Position numbers and translations under genes: made by a program. From a candidate division TM6 bacterium GW2011_GWE2_42_60 (GTDB taxonomy: Bacteria; Babelota; Babeliae; Babelales; Babelaceae), in the NCBI GenBank assembly GCA_000996275.1, contig LCEG01000002.1:1-59984 (forward strand): DNA of 59,984 nt, read 5' to 3'. Below the pieces are notes generated by a model that ran no database searches, was not told where the DNA came from, and saw nothing but the letters and a program-made list of their open reading frames with translations. Positions 8,482 to 17,903 of this stretch are shown piece by piece. Each line of letters begins with the position of its first letter. Within the stretch, counting starts at the first letter, position 1.

Positions 8482-10395
8482 ATGATACAGGCTCGAGATC
8501 TGACACTTTCCTTTGGCCCGCAGGCGGTATTTTCATCAATTTCATTCATTATCAATGGACATGAAAAGATTGGTTTGGCGGGAAGAAATGGCGCGGGTAA
8601 AACAACGCTTCTTAAAATGATAGCGGGATCGCAGATTCCAGATAGTGGAACAATATCTATCCGTCCAGGCTTTACGGTTGCCTATTTACCCCAGGAAGTA
8701 ATTCTCACCTCCCAAAAAAATGTTCTCATAGAAGCGCTTAACACTTTTAATGGACTTGGTGATCGTCTTGATGAAGTCCAGAAGAAAGAAGCGCAGTTGG
8801 GACAGGGTTTTGGTAATGGAGGTAATGGAGGTGATGGAGGTAATGGAGGGGATGTGGTTGCATTGCGACAGCACCTTTATGAAGAAGACTGTGAGGGGCG
8901 TATTCAAGAGGCGAGTGTTGTTCTGCGTGGGCTTGGTTTTTCGCAGGCGGATCTCTCGGTTAGTGTTGATACGCTGAGTACGGGTTGGAAAATGCGCCTT
9001 GTCCTTGCAAAGCTTTTGTTACAGAAAGCGGATTTTTACCTTTTTGATGAACCGACTAATCACCTTGACCTTGCGGCGCAAGACTGGTTTTTTGAGTTTT
9101 TGTTGCGTGCAAAAAGTGGGTATCTTTTAGTTTCGCATAATCGTTATTTTCTTGACCATGCCTGTTCGACTATTTACGAGCTTTCGTTTGGTGCTTTAAC
9201 GATTTATAAAGGAAATTATTCTTTTTATCTTGAGCAGAAGGCGCAACGGCAAGAGCTTTTAGAGCGGCAGTATTTTGAGCAGCAGAAATTTATTCAGAAA
9301 CAGACAGCTATTATTGAACGTTTCCGTGCATCTGCCTCAAAAGCTTCAACTGTGCAGAGTATGATTAAATCTCTTGAAAAGCTTGATCCTATCAAACTTG
9401 ATCCCTTGCCTAAACCCGTGCGCTTTCATTTTGCGCCGGTTATTGCATCGGGTAAGCAGGTACTTTCTCTTGAGAATGTTGCGTGTGAATTTGAGGGGAA
9501 GGAGATCTTTAAGAATGTCTCATTTTCTCTTGCTCGTGGGCATAAGGTTGCTCTGGTTGCTCCTAATGGAACGGGAAAATCAACACTTCTCAAAATTATT
9601 GCAGGCGTGCTTCCGCCAAAAACGGGAACGATTACGTTAGGACATCAGGTTTCGGTTGCTTTTTTTGAGCAAGACCAGAATCGATCGCTTGACCAGGAGA
9701 AGACTGTTTACGATACAGCGGTTGAGGTTTGTAAGACTAGTGAAGACCGGCAACGAGTCCGTATCTTTTTGGGCGCGTTTCTTTTTTCTGGTGATGATAT
9801 CAAGAAAAAAGTTGGGGTTTTGAGTGGTGGTGAAAAAAATCGAGTTGCGATGGTGCGAGTACTTTTGCAAAAAGCAAATTTCTTACTGCTGGATGAGCCA
9901 ACAAACCACCTTGATGTTCAGGCTAAAGAGGTGCTCTTGCAGGCGCTGAAGCAATATCAGGGAACCGTTTTATTTGTTTCTCATGATCGCGATTTTCTTA
10001 ATAAATTAGCAACGGATATTGTTGAATTGTCTCCGACGGGTTCATGGAACTATCCGGGAACATATGATGAATTTTTGTATGCCAAAAAGCATGAACAGAC
10101 GCCGGTTCAAAAGACAGTTGCGACAACTAATACCCCTGTTGCGACGATGGCGACTGGCACTGAGGATGCCATTGAGGGTGAGCAGGCGTTTCGGGCACGC
10201 AAACGGATGAAAGCTGTTGAATCGGCTATTGCGCGTCTTGAAAACGAGCGGAAAGATCTTTTACGTCGTTTTGAAACGATTGTGTTTAACTCTCCTGAAT
10301 ATTATGAGGCGAGTCAGCGGCTTAAAAAAATCGACAAGCAGCTTGTTGAACAGACGATTGAGTGGGAACAGATCGCTGCGCAACTCTTGCGTTAG
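8482..10395 (+). CDS. ABC-F family ATPase (Uup/YheS-like)
   Basis: A 637-residue soluble tandem ABC ATPase without membrane segments. The first cassette has GRNGAGKT (34-41) and FDEPTNHLDL. The second has APNGTGKS (about 362), LSGGE and LDEPTNHLDV. An ABC-F linker lies between them, and a charged coiled-coil tail (about residues 575-637) resembles Uup or YheS rather than EttA. ABC-F proteins act on the ribosome E site in translation or antibiotic protection. The first signature is LSTGW instead of LSGG, which is common in the family. An in-frame Gly/Asn run (residues 111-124) is encoded by a DNA repeat. The start has a GAGGGAAG site. Confidence 0.9.
   Translation: MIQARDLTLSFGPQAVFSSISFIINGHEKIGLAGRNGAGKTTLLKMIAGSQIPDSGTISIRPGFTVAYLPQEVILTSQKNVLIEALNTFNGLGDRLDEVQKKEAQLGQGFGNGGNGGDGGNGGDVVALRQHLYEEDCEGRIQEASVVLRGLGFSQADLSVSVDTLSTGWKMRLVLAKLLLQKADFYLFDEPTNHLDLAAQDWFFEFLLRAKSGYLLVSHNRYFLDHACSTIYELSFGALTIYKGNYSFYLEQKAQRQELLERQYFEQQKFIQKQTAIIERFRASASKASTVQSMIKSLEKLDPIKLDPLPKPVRFHFAPVIASGKQVLSLENVACEFEGKEIFKNVSFSLARGHKVALVAPNGTGKSTLLKIIAGVLPPKTGTITLGHQVSVAFFEQDQNRSLDQEKTVYDTAVEVCKTSEDRQRVRIFLGAFLFSGDDIKKKVGVLSGGEKNRVAMVRVLLQKANFLLLDEPTNHLDVQAKEVLLQALKQYQGTVLFVSHDRDFLNKLATDIVELSPTGSWNYPGTYDEFLYAKKHEQTPVQKTVATTNTPVATMATGTEDAIEGEQAFRARKRMKAVESAIARLENERKDLLRRFETIVFNSPEYYEASQRLKKIDKQLVEQTIEWEQIAAQLLR
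8812..8853. repeat. 9-base GGTAATGGA tandem repeat within the ABC-F gene
   Basis: Four full 9-base units (GGTAATGGA, GGTAATGGA, GGTGATGGA, GGTAATGGA) and a partial one. The unit keeps frame and encodes GNGGNGGDGGNGGD between the first Walker A and the first signature motif. The same unit occurs in a different gene at 30867 and, in another reading phase, at 30424 and 50481. Confidence 0.85.
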
Positions 10396-10403
10396 CGCTA
10401 GGG

Positions 10404-10455
10404 GACCGCTCATCCCGAGTAACCCATAGGATTGTATCGAGGGAGAAAAGCGGTC
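10404..10455. repeat. CCGCTC...GAGCGG palindromic element, copy 1
   Basis: Ends GACCGCT and AGCGGTC are perfect inverted repeats, and the middle stem pairs TCCC with GGGA. It lies in the 89-base gap between two convergent genes (the ABC-F gene and a minus-strand exported protein), where it could act as a bidirectional terminator. Confidence 0.75.
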
Positions 10456-10484
10456 AGTTGCTAGCAAGTGTGTAATATCGAATT

Positions 10485-11012
10485 TTATGGGAAAACTTGA
10501 TTTGGTATTAGTTCGTAAGTGCCTGCAGGAACCGCTGTTCCATTAATAGACACATTGTTGCCAACGACCGTGAGTGTTACATATGTTGTGATACTGAAGA
10601 TGCCGATGGTTGAAATACCGCTTACGGTTACATAGCGGCGTTCAAGCGCTTGTGTTGGCGCATTGATGGTCATTCGCGTAATAGTTGATCCTGCAACGGT
10701 ATTTTGTTCGCCTGAGATGGTTGTTTTAAAAGCGGTAGTGCCGGTGAGTGAAAGCGAACCTTCTGAGATAATTTCGTTAGTGGCATTGCAGTTGGTGCAG
10801 AGAGCACTTGTGGTAAAGGTGAAAACTCCGGCAAGAGTTGTTCCGGTCCCTTCAAAAACGTCAATGGTCATATCACAAGGGAGTGTGCTCCCTACGGTGT
10901 CGACGATTCTCCCAATGTAAATTTTTGCCTGGAGCGGTGTTGCCATAAGCCCGCCTATAAAACAGAGCGCAATAAGTAGGCGACATGGTGTGCGATAGGC
11001 GGTTGGTATCAT
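10485..11012 (-). CDS. Exported beta-rich protein of unknown function
   Basis: A 175-residue protein beginning at the ATG at 11012, chosen because AAGGAG lies at the right distance; a TTG six bases upstream lacks a site. A signal peptide runs through about residue 28 (cleavage near LQA-K). The mature part is rich in Thr, Ser, Val and Gly with alternating hydrophobic residues, suggesting a beta-sandwich or beta-helix. Four cysteines (one in PCDM, then CTNC) could form disulphides. I do not recognise a family. Its 3' end faces the ABC-F gene across a palindromic element. Confidence 0.7.
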   Translation of the reverse strand: MIPTAYRTPCRLLIALCFIGGLMATPLQAKIYIGRIVDTVGSTLPCDMTIDVFEGTGTTLAGVFTFTTSALCTNCNATNEIISEGSLSLTGTTAFKTTISGEQNTVAGSTITRMTINAPTQALERRYVTVSGISTIGIFSITTYVTLTVVGNNVSINGTAVPAGTYELIPNQVFP

Positions 11013-11069
11013 ATGCAACTCCTTGTGAAAAGTAAAAGAGGTTTAGATACTTTTTAGCATAATTTGAGT

Positions 11070-11453
11070 TTATGAGACAAGAAAATTGGATCTATTTTGT
11101 GTAAAAATTTTTAACTGTTCCTTGCGAAGCTTTTTGATTTTTGATTCGAGAAGGGCGTAATCTTCGCCTGTAAACGGGTGAGCGTGCAGCTCTCTCATTA
11201 ATAGTTGGATTGCAAGGGCTATTTTGGGTAAGAGTTCTTGAGCAAGCATATGCAGATCGTTGGGGATGACGGTAGTGTTGTATTGGTCAAGGAGTGGATT
11301 AAGTTCTTGATCGAGAGAGTCTATGAGGTTAAGAACTGTTTGATGCGCTTGTTCTTCTTGCTCGGATGAAATGGGCCTGACGAAACTAAAACTAAGAAGT
11401 GTGATGCAGAGGGTGAGGGTGCAGTAAAAATGACGAGCTAGAGAGATATTCAT
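11070..11453 (-). CDS. Small exported helical protein, unknown function
   Basis: A 127-residue protein with an N-terminal signal peptide (about residues 1-30, ending near RPISS) and a mature part predicted as amphipathic helices rich in Leu, Glu and Gln. There are no cysteines in the mature part and no recognisable motif. The ATG at 11453 has a GGAG site. It lies between the beta-rich exported gene and tRNA-Pro, all on the minus strand. Confidence 0.65.
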   Translation of the reverse strand: MNISLARHFYCTLTLCITLLSFSFVRPISSEQEEQAHQTVLNLIDSLDQELNPLLDQYNTTVIPNDLHMLAQELLPKIALAIQLLMRELHAHPFTGEDYALLESKIKKLRKEQLKIFTQNRSNFLVS

Positions 11454-11572
11454 AGCAGATCTCCAGAAAGACAGGGTATTGCCGATAAGGCTTTACTTAT
11501 GGCTGCTTACTGTAGCGGAGGCTCACATGACTTGTCAATAAAAGAGAAATAAGAAAAGGGAAATAAGAAAAA

Positions 11573-11649
11573 TGGTCGGGGCGGCCAGACTCGAACTGGC
11601 AACCCCTCGCTCCCAAAGCGAGTGCGCTACCAAATTGCGCCACGCCCCG
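11573..11649 (-). tRNA. tRNA-Pro (anticodon UGG)
   Basis: A full cloverleaf is readable on the minus strand. The acceptor arms CGGGGCG and CGCCCCG pair, with discriminator A and an encoded CCA end. The anticodon stem CTCGC/GCGAG closes a TTTGGGA loop with TGG at positions 34-36. The T arm contains GTTCGAGTC. Length is 77 bases with CCA. Confidence 0.95.
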
Positions 11650-11699
11650 ACTGATTCATGCAAATAATGTAGCTCTTTTTTTAATCTGTTGCAAGTTTT

Positions 11700-12305
11700 T
11701 TAGATCCGAATTACCTGTGTTTCACCAAAAACCGTATTAGTTGTCATGATAATATGAGGATTGGCAGGCTGTGGATGAGAGTTATAGATGGCAGAACCAA
11801 ATGCAGTAGTTGATTGATCGGGAAGAACCGTGCTTGCAAATGCGCTCTTTGAAGTAATAGTAATCGGGGTGTCTTTGCTGATTTTAACAATTGTTTTGCC
11901 AAAAACAGTACTGGCGGTGATCAAGAGTGGGGTCGTCGTAAAATCAGTTGATTTGAGGTGCGAAAGATCGAGCATTGTTGAGCCGAAGACCGTTGAGTAT
12001 TCATGTGGTTGCCCTGGCTGTGCGATTGTCTTGCCATCAAGCAAGATGTCAGCAGAGCCAAACCAGGTTGCGTGCGAAGATGTAGATCCGTGGAACGATG
12101 AGCAACAACGCCATTCTGAGTTGCGGCACGTTGGCATGCCGGTGATAAATGTAAGTCCGATGTAGAGCATAATAAGACCGAAAAATACTCGGCCCACGGG
12201 GATATAGATGCCAAAAATAAGATTAAGAAAGATCGAAATCCCAAAAAGTATGAAAAATGCGCCAATAATGAGTGAACCGCACATAAAGTTTGTCCTTTGT
12301 AACAT
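11700..12305 (-). CDS. LiaF-like membrane protein, paralogue B
   Basis: A 201-residue protein with two or three transmembrane helices at residues 10-55, followed by a Cys-containing linker and a Thr/Ser/Val-rich C-terminal domain. That domain repeats STVFG, TVFGKT, STTAFG and NTVFGE motifs in a beta-helix-like pattern. This layout resembles the LiaI/LiaF (DUF2154-like) envelope-stress family, but assignment is by architecture only. The next gene upstream (12352-12981) has the same N-terminal membrane pattern (FILFGISIFLNLIFG against FILFGTTLLLNVVFG), so they are paralogues from a tandem duplication. Confidence 0.7.
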   Translation of the reverse strand: MLQRTNFMCGSLIIGAFFILFGISIFLNLIFGIYIPVGRVFFGLIMLYIGLTFITGMPTCRNSEWRCCSSFHGSTSSHATWFGSADILLDGKTIAQPGQPHEYSTVFGSTMLDLSHLKSTDFTTTPLLITASTVFGKTIVKISKDTPITITSKSAFASTVLPDQSTTAFGSAIYNSHPQPANPHIIMTTNTVFGETQVIRI

Positions 12306-12351
12306 AGGAAGACCTAAAATAAGTTAAATAAAGTAAAAATAAAAAACTGTT

Positions 12352-12981
12352 TTATCGAGTAAAAGTAACGGTGCCAAACCGGGCCGTTGTGTATACAACA
12401 ATACGGGGCGCGGTTCCTGGATGTGACGTGTAGATGTGAGAGCCTTCGTGTGTGTAAGACCCATCAGGGAGATACGTTTGACTCCGTTTGTTTTCAGAAA
12501 AAATGGTGATAGAGGTGTTAGCGGGAAGTCGAAACTCTGTTTTTCCTTCACGGGTCGTGCAATAGAGATTGAGTGGTCGCTCTGATTCGGCAAGAACATT
12601 TTCTGAAAGCGAGGAAAGATCGACGGTCAATTGCCCTTGTTTGTTGCTGAAAACAAGCTGAAATTGAGCGGTTTTAATAATTTCGTCAGTGATGGCAATG
12701 TGGGTGATTTCGCGTCTTGTTGCATAGTGTTTAAGTCCATCCCATTGCGCATGGTTCCAGTTGTTTGGAAAAGGGTGGGTGCGTGGGAAGAGGGGCGAAA
12801 AAAGGAGGCGTAAACCGAGATAGCAAAAGACGAAGGCAAGCAAGAGGCGGACGAGAGGAAGCGCAAAGCCAAAGACAACATTGAGAAGGAGCGTTGTTCC
12901 AAAAAGTATGAAGAGTGTGCCAATAAAAAAACCTCCGCCAAAAAGCATGTGTCTTTGGTGGTGGAACCGAATATGTTTCAT
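12352..12981 (-). CDS. LiaF-like membrane protein, paralogue A
   Basis: A 209-residue protein with three N-terminal transmembrane segments (about residues 12-60) and a C-terminal beta-rich domain containing LPANTSITIF and a final TTARFGTVTF. It is paralogous to the downstream gene. LiaF-type proteins in Firmicutes modulate envelope-stress two-component systems, and whether that role holds here is unknown. The start codon lies only 33 bases after tRNA-His, so the tRNA and the mRNA may be cotranscribed. Confidence 0.7.
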   Translation of the reverse strand: MKHIRFHHQRHMLFGGGFFIGTLFILFGTTLLLNVVFGFALPLVRLLLAFVFCYLGLRLLFSPLFPRTHPFPNNWNHAQWDGLKHYATRREITHIAITDEIIKTAQFQLVFSNKQGQLTVDLSSLSENVLAESERPLNLYCTTREGKTEFRLPANTSITIFSENKRSQTYLPDGSYTHEGSHIYTSHPGTAPRIVVYTTARFGTVTFTR

Positions 12982-13014
12982 GGGATGAGACCTTTACGAG
13001 AACTTTTGTCTGAA

Positions 13015-13091
13015 TGGGGTGAGTGGTGGGGGTCGAACCCACGACCCTCGGAACCACAATCCGATGCTCTGCCAACTGAGCTACACTCACC
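13015..13091 (-). tRNA. tRNA-His (anticodon GUG)
   Basis: Minus-strand cloverleaf with the extra G-1 typical of histidine tRNA opposite discriminator C73. Acceptor arms GTGAGTG and CACTCAC pair. The anticodon stem TCGGA/TCCGA closes TTGTGGT with GTG as anticodon. The T arm is GTGGG TTCGACC CCCAC. The CCA end is encoded (13015-13017). Confidence 0.95.
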
Positions 13092-13270
13092 ATGCGACAT
13101 TTACGTGACTTTAGTATAGGGGATTGTCTTTAAAAATCAACCGATTAATCTATTGGTTTTGTAGAGGCATTCGTTTGGAGTCTCTTGGCAGTCCTTTACT
13201 TTTTTAGAGATTGTGCTATTTTAAAATTAAATTGAAAATAAAAAAGTGAGATATAAAGATGGAATTTTTT

Positions 13271-14041
13271 ATGAATAATAAAGCAAAAATTGTGTTGAGT
13301 ATGCTGCTTCTCCTTTCTGGGGTAAGTCAGTTCTGCTCGGGTAGCAATATCCATACACTTGATTCTATCGGGAATCAAAAAATTACATTTGATCGAAACA
13401 AAATTGCATCAATTTTGTATAATAAACCAGTTCTTAATCCAAAAACAAAAATGGTTATATCTTGGGTGAGGCGTATTAGTAATGGTTTGGGATATTTTGA
13501 CCAGTATGCACATGGCGCAGTAGCCGCGTTTGCGCTCTTTTGTGTTGCTCCGTGGCTCGCCTCAAAAGGAGCAAACAATACGGCGATTAAGCTTGCTGCC
13601 AGCGCTTTTGGTAATTTTGGTATGCGACTTTTGGGGGATTGGGGCCAATCTTCTTTTAAAGCGTGGGCTTCGAAAAAGCCTGCTCACAAGGAGTATTCAG
13701 AAGCTTTTAAATTTAAATATCCTAATGTTTACCCGCTTCCATTTCTTGCCATTCAATGGTCACAATTGCTTTTAAGAATGCATCTTGTGCACAGCATTTT
13801 TGACGCTATTGCATTAGGGAGTTTTAATCAAAACGAGACTCATCGTTTTGATAAAGGTATTATTTCAGGTGGATTAGCGCTACAGTTTTTTGATACAGTG
13901 CATACCAAGTTATTTGCCGTGCGTAGCATGATTGATATTGGTGTATTGAAAGTCTTCTGGCCGCTTTTGAGAAGGACAGATATCTCAGAAGCAAGGAAAA
14001 AGGCGCTTTTTATAGAGTTAAATAAAGAGTTAAATAAATAA
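13271..14041 (+). CDS. Exported or membrane protein of unknown function, tandem copy 1
   Basis: A 256-residue protein. I place the start at the second ATG (13271), because ATGGAA just upstream acts as the ribosome binding site and the same arrangement is seen in copy 2. An N-terminal signal peptide (NNKAKIVLSMLLLLSG) is followed by a probable membrane-associated block (DQYAHGAVAAFALFCVAPWLASKG) and further hydrophobic helices. Copy 2 begins 13 bases after the stop. The two share the first 20 residues almost exactly, and blocks such as CVAPWLASKG, LLGDWG and SFxAWASKKP. No family is recognised. Confidence 0.7.
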   Translation: MNNKAKIVLSMLLLLSGVSQFCSGSNIHTLDSIGNQKITFDRNKIASILYNKPVLNPKTKMVISWVRRISNGLGYFDQYAHGAVAAFALFCVAPWLASKGANNTAIKLAASAFGNFGMRLLGDWGQSSFKAWASKKPAHKEYSEAFKFKYPNVYPLPFLAIQWSQLLLRMHLVHSIFDAIALGSFNQNETHRFDKGIISGGLALQFFDTVHTKLFAVRSMIDIGVLKVFWPLLRRTDISEARKKALFIELNKELNK

Positions 14042-14054
14042 AATGGAGTTTTTT

Positions 14055-14822
14055 ATGAATAATAAAGCAAAAATTGTGTTGGGTATATTGCTAGTCTTTT
14101 CTGGGGTAAGTCAGCTCTGTGCTACCTCGACCACAGGCAAAAAGCCACAAGAGCCATGGCTTGTGCGGTATGGCAGAAAACTTGTCTACGGTTTAGAAAA
14201 AGTTGATCAATATTCACATGGTGTAACAGCCGTATTTGCAACCTGTTGTGTTGCTCCGTGGCTTGCATCAAAAGGACAAACGACCATAGCCACTAATCTT
14301 GCTGCAGGGGCTTTGGGTAATTTTGGTGTGCGACTTCTGGGTGATTGGGGCAAATCTTCTTTTGAAGCGTGGGCTTCAAAAAAGCCGGAAAAAGACCCTT
14401 TAAAGCCGAAAGAATACTCTTTTAGGCACAAAAATCGTGAGCTCTCTCTTCTGCCCTCTCTTGGTATTAATCTCGTTCAAGTAGTTTTGAGAAGAGATCT
14501 TTGTGCTAATATAATGGATGCTGTTATTGCGTCTCAAAAGGCTATCAGCTCAAAAAGATCTGTTTTTGATAACCCTATTATTCTTGGTGGGCTTGCCTAT
14601 ATCTTTTTTGATGATTTTGTGCTTTCTAATGTGCCGCTTATTCGGTCTGGGGTTGATGCTGTTGGGCTCAAGATGCTTTGGCCTGCCTGGAAAAAAGGTA
14701 GTTCTACGTGGCAGTCTTATTCTAACGAGAAAACTAACGATAAAGTCAAAAAAATAACGGACAACGCTATGCAAATCGTCAATGACGCCCGTGCCAGAGC
14801 AGGCTTACCACCTGTAAATTAG
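14055..14822 (+). CDS. Exported or membrane protein of unknown function, tandem copy 2
   Basis: A 255-residue paralogue of the preceding gene. The start at 14055 follows GGAG by six T residues. Signal peptide NNKAKIVLGILLVFSG, then DQYSHGVTAVFATCCVAPWLASKG and RLLGDWGKSSFEAWASKKP match copy 1 closely, while the C-terminal third has diverged. The DNA around the start is nearly identical to that of copy 1, indicating a fairly recent tandem duplication. Function unknown. Confidence 0.7.
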   Translation: MNNKAKIVLGILLVFSGVSQLCATSTTGKKPQEPWLVRYGRKLVYGLEKVDQYSHGVTAVFATCCVAPWLASKGQTTIATNLAAGALGNFGVRLLGDWGKSSFEAWASKKPEKDPLKPKEYSFRHKNRELSLLPSLGINLVQVVLRRDLCANIMDAVIASQKAISSKRSVFDNPIILGGLAYIFFDDFVLSNVPLIRSGVDAVGLKMLWPAWKKGSSTWQSYSNEKTNDKVKKITDNAMQIVNDARARAGLPPVN

Positions 14823-15178
14823 TCGGTCCGAGCAGAGACTTTTTGGGATTGGGACGCGCTAGAGAAAATATTTTACCGGCAGACTAAAGAGCTCTTTAGT
14901 TTATGGGGAAACGTTCCGATGTTAAAGCAGTCTGATTATATCGGTCTAGAAGGGAAATAAGCTCAATCCGCTCACCCTGAGCTTGTCGAATGGGTCGGGC
15001 GATTGGGAGTCTGTTTTTAGAATACCTATCCCGCTTCTTTAATTTTCCAGTTGTAAAATTATTTTATCCTGCTATACTTAAGAACATAGGGTGGGGAATA
15101 CGTTGATAGTTAAACCTGCCAAAAGTGTGCAATTAAGCATGATTTGAAGAAAAAATTAAAGAAAAGTAGGCGTAAACG
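14823..15178. other. Gene-free stretch with an 18-base palindrome and a repeat fragment
   Basis: No gene is seen. It holds a perfect 18-base palindrome ACTAAAGAG/CTCTTTAGT (14883-14900), a partial copy of the intergenic element (CCGCTC at 14968, with ACCC...GGGT arms around CTGAGCTTGTCGAA, to about 15002), and the uvrA promoter at 15051-15078. The palindrome has no loop and no U-tract, so it looks more like a dyad binding site than a terminator. Confidence 0.5.
15051..15078 (+). promoter_or_regulatory. Promoter for uvrA
   Basis: TTGTAA (15051-15056) and TATACT (15073-15078) with a 16-base spacer. The transcript would carry about 90 bases of leader before the uvrA ATG. No LexA-type box was recognised. 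Confidence 0.5.
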
Positions 15179-17692
15179 ATGAAACACTCTCCTTTTATTA
15201 CGGTTGTTGGTGCTCGTGAGCACAATCTCAAAAATGTGACGGTTTCTATTCCTAAAGAATCTTTGACCGTTATTACTGGCCCCTCGGGGTCTGGTAAATC
15301 ATCACTTGCCTTTGATGTATTGTATGCAGAGGGGCAACGCCGTTATTTAGAGTCACTTTCGCTCTACGCACGACAATTTTTAGGTATGCCGCCCAAAGCG
15401 CAGTGTGATCGTATTGATGGGCTTTGTCCTGCGATTGCAATTGATCAGAAGACGGTGGGTGCGAATCCTCGCTCTACGGTTGGTACGATTACCGAAGTAT
15501 ATGATTATGTTCGCGTGCTGTATGCACGTATTGGGACGGTTCACTGTCCTGAATGCGCAATTCCAGTTACTACCTGTACCAATGAGCAGATTGAAGCGTT
15601 TGTATGCCAAAAGCATGCGGGGCTTTCTGTCTCGGTTATGGCTCCTTTGGCCTATCGGCGTAAAGGGACCTTTGTTCCTGAGCTTTCTGCGGCAATAGAA
15701 AAAGGGATACGACGTTTTTGGATTAATGGACAAAAAGTGACGCTGCAAACAGCGCATGATGCCGAACGGCTTGGCCTTTCTAAAAGTGCTCCCCATACGA
15801 TTGACGCGATTATCGACTTTCTTGAAGTACTTCCTCAAAACAAGGATGAGCGAGCTCGTCTTGCTGAAGCAATTGAGCGGTCTTGTGCGGTTGCACAGGG
15901 TTTTTGTAAGATTGCAGTGGGCGACAAGGAGCATCTCTATTCAACCAAACGGACCTGTGTCCAGTGTGGCAGTTCATTTCCTGAGCTTGAGCCACGGCTT
16001 TTTTCTTTTAATTCACCTATTGGTGCATGCGCTGAATGTCATGGGCTCGGGGTTGTTTTTTCTGGAGAAGCTTGGTTTGCCTCATCAAAAACATGTATGC
16101 GCTGTTTTGGCAAGCGATTGAATGAATTAGCGCTTTCGGTGTTTATTGGTGGATTGACTATTTACGATATTGGTCAGCTTTCTATAAAGCAGGCCGTACA
16201 ATTTTTTAAAGACCTTTCTCTTTCTCCCCAAGAACGTGAGATTGCAGAAGGCTTGTTGAATGAAATTACCCATCGACTCTCTTTTTTGCATGATGTAGGA
16301 CTTGGATACCTCTCTCTAAACCGTGAAGCACGAACGCTCTCTGGTGGTGAGGGACAGCGTATTCGGCTTGCACGTCAGCTTGGAGCAGCTCTGAGTGGAG
16401 TTCTTTATATTTTGGATGAACCGAGTATTGGATTGCATCAGCGTGATAATGATCGTTTGATTGAGACTTTAAAGCGCCTGCGTGATCAGGGAAATACGGT
16501 TGTTGTGGTTGAGCATGATATCGATACGATGCATGCCGCAGATTTTATTATCGACATGGGACCCGCAGCAGGGGTGCATGGAGGTGCATTGGTTGCAATA
16601 GGTACTCCGCAAGAGTGTATGCAACAAAAACAGTCAATAACGGGTCAATTTCTTGCAGGAACACGATCAATAGAACGCACGGTTCCGCTTCGTACGCCAA
16701 CGGGTATGTTGCAGCTTTCTCATGCAACTGCCAATAATTTACAAGATCTTAATGTCCAAGTTCCACTTGGTGTTTTGTGTGGTGTTTCTGGTGTCTCTGG
16801 CTCTGGAAAGAGTTCTTTGGTTATGGATGAATTGGTACCTGCATTGCAGTATGCTCTTGATGATCGCACAGGAAAACAGAATACAGGTGAAGTACTTGGT
16901 GCTGATCAATTGAACGCCCTTGTGGTGATTGATCAGAGCCCTATTGGGCGCACTTCCCGTTCAAATCCAGCGACTTATATTGGTATTTTCGATGATATCC
17001 GAGCACTTTTTGCCACATTGCCCGAAAGTAAAATACGCGGGTATAACATCGGGCGGTTTAGTTTTAATACCCCCAATGGTGGCCGCTGCCAGGCATGTAA
17101 GGGTGATGGATCCCTCACAGTATCGATGCATTTCTTGCCGGATGTTACGGTCCAATGTAAAGAATGTCGTGGCTCACGCTTTAATGAGCAGACATTACAA
17201 ATCAGGTATAAAAATAAATCAATTTCTGATATACTTAATCTAACATTTAGAGAAGCACTCGATTTTTTTGAAAATTTCAGTGCCATTAAAAAACGTATAC
17301 AGCTTATGTGTGAGGTTGGTCTTGACTACCTTATGCTCGGGCAACCAGCGCCGACATTGTCGGGCGGTGAAGCACAACGAATAAAATTAGTAAATGAGCT
17401 TGCAAAACGGGGAAGTAAAACGCTCTATGTTTTGGATGAGCCGACAACAGGATTGCATTCCTGTGATATTGAAAAATTGCTTGCGGTCTTTGACCGTTTG
17501 ATTGAGAAAGGCAACTCGATTTTGGTGATTGAACACAATCTTGATGTGCTTAAGGTCTCAGATTATCTGATTGATCTTGGGCCAGAGGGGGGAGACGAAG
17601 GTGGTCAGGTGATTACTTTTGGAGAACCTTCGGTTATAGCGCAGTGTTTGGAAAGCCATACGGGGAAATATCTCAAGCGCGTATTAAAATAA
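15179..17692 (+). CDS. uvrA: Excinuclease ABC subunit A
   Basis: An 837-residue UvrA, the damage-sensing ATPase of nucleotide excision repair that loads UvrB. Two ABC modules are present: GPSGSGKS (34-41), LSGGEGQ (about 387) and [10 protein letters not shown], then GVSGSGKS (about 537), LSGGEAQ (about 727) and [10 protein letters not shown]. Zinc-binding Cys pairs are seen in the first module (CPEC, CVQC, CAEC, CMRC) and in the second (CQAC, CKEC). It is roughly 100 residues shorter than typical UvrA, with the shortfall mainly in the insert regions of the first half. All catalytic motifs remain. Confidence 0.96.
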   Translation: MKHSPFITVVGAREHNLKNVTVSIPKESLTVITGPSGSGKSSLAFDVLYAEGQRRYLESLSLYARQFLGMPPKAQCDRIDGLCPAIAIDQKTVGANPRSTVGTITEVYDYVRVLYARIGTVHCPECAIPVTTCTNEQIEAFVCQKHAGLSVSVMAPLAYRRKGTFVPELSAAIEKGIRRFWINGQKVTLQTAHDAERLGLSKSAPHTIDAIIDFLEVLPQNKDERARLAEAIERSCAVAQGFCKIAVGDKEHLYSTKRTCVQCGSSFPELEPRLFSFNSPIGACAECHGLGVVFSGEAWFASSKTCMRCFGKRLNELALSVFIGGLTIYDIGQLSIKQAVQFFKDLSLSPQEREIAEGLLNEITHRLSFLHDVGLGYLSLNREARTLSGGEGQRIRLARQLGAALSGVLYILDEPSIGLHQRDNDRLIETLKRLRDQGNTVVVVEHDIDTMHAADFIIDMGPAAGVHGGALVAIGTPQECMQQKQSITGQFLAGTRSIERTVPLRTPTGMLQLSHATANNLQDLNVQVPLGVLCGVSGVSGSGKSSLVMDELVPALQYALDDRTGKQNTGEVLGADQLNALVVIDQSPIGRTSRSNPATYIGIFDDIRALFATLPESKIRGYNIGRFSFNTPNGGRCQACKGDGSLTVSMHFLPDVTVQCKECRGSRFNEQTLQIRYKNKSISDILNLTFREALDFFENFSAIKKRIQLMCEVGLDYLMLGQPAPTLSGGEAQRIKLVNELAKRGSKTLYVLDEPTTGLHSCDIEKLLAVFDRLIEKGNSILVIEHNLDVLKVSDYLIDLGPEGGDEGGQVITFGEPSVIAQCLESHTGKYLKRVLK

Positions 17693-17697
17693 AGACA

Positions 17698-17761
17698 CCG
17701 CTCGAGCAGACCCTTCTCCCTCGATACATTTCCCCTTTGGGGAAACACTCGGGATGAGCGG
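17698..17761. repeat. CCGCTC...GAGCGG palindromic element, copy 3
   Basis: Outer arms CCGCTC/GAGCGG. The middle stem pairs TCCC with GGGA. The inner hairpin TTTCCCC-TTT-GGGGAAA lies between CGATACA and CACTC. It starts six bases after the uvrA stop, so it could end that transcript. Confidence 0.75.
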
Positions 17762-17799
17762 GAAAGGCTTCAGGGCGAGCGGAATAGTAAAAGCACCGT

Positions 17800-17853
17800 C
17801 CGCTCATACTGAGTGTTTTTTCGAAGAAAAAATGTATCGAAGTATTAGAGCGA
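17800..17853. repeat. CCGCTC...GAGCGA palindromic element, copy 4
   Basis: Outer arms CCGCTC/GAGCGA. The middle stem pairs TACT with AGTA. The inner hairpin has TTTTTTC paired to GAAAAAA across a minimal loop. It lies 50 bases before the next gene. Confidence 0.7.
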
Positions 17854-17903
17854 GTGAAGTTATATAGTAAAACAAAATAAGAATCTTTAATGGAGGTTAT
17901 CTT

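Noticed and set aside
8812-8853. The Gly/Asn run of the ABC-F gene as a sequencing or assembly error
   Set aside because: It stays in frame, and the same unit occurs independently in other genes.
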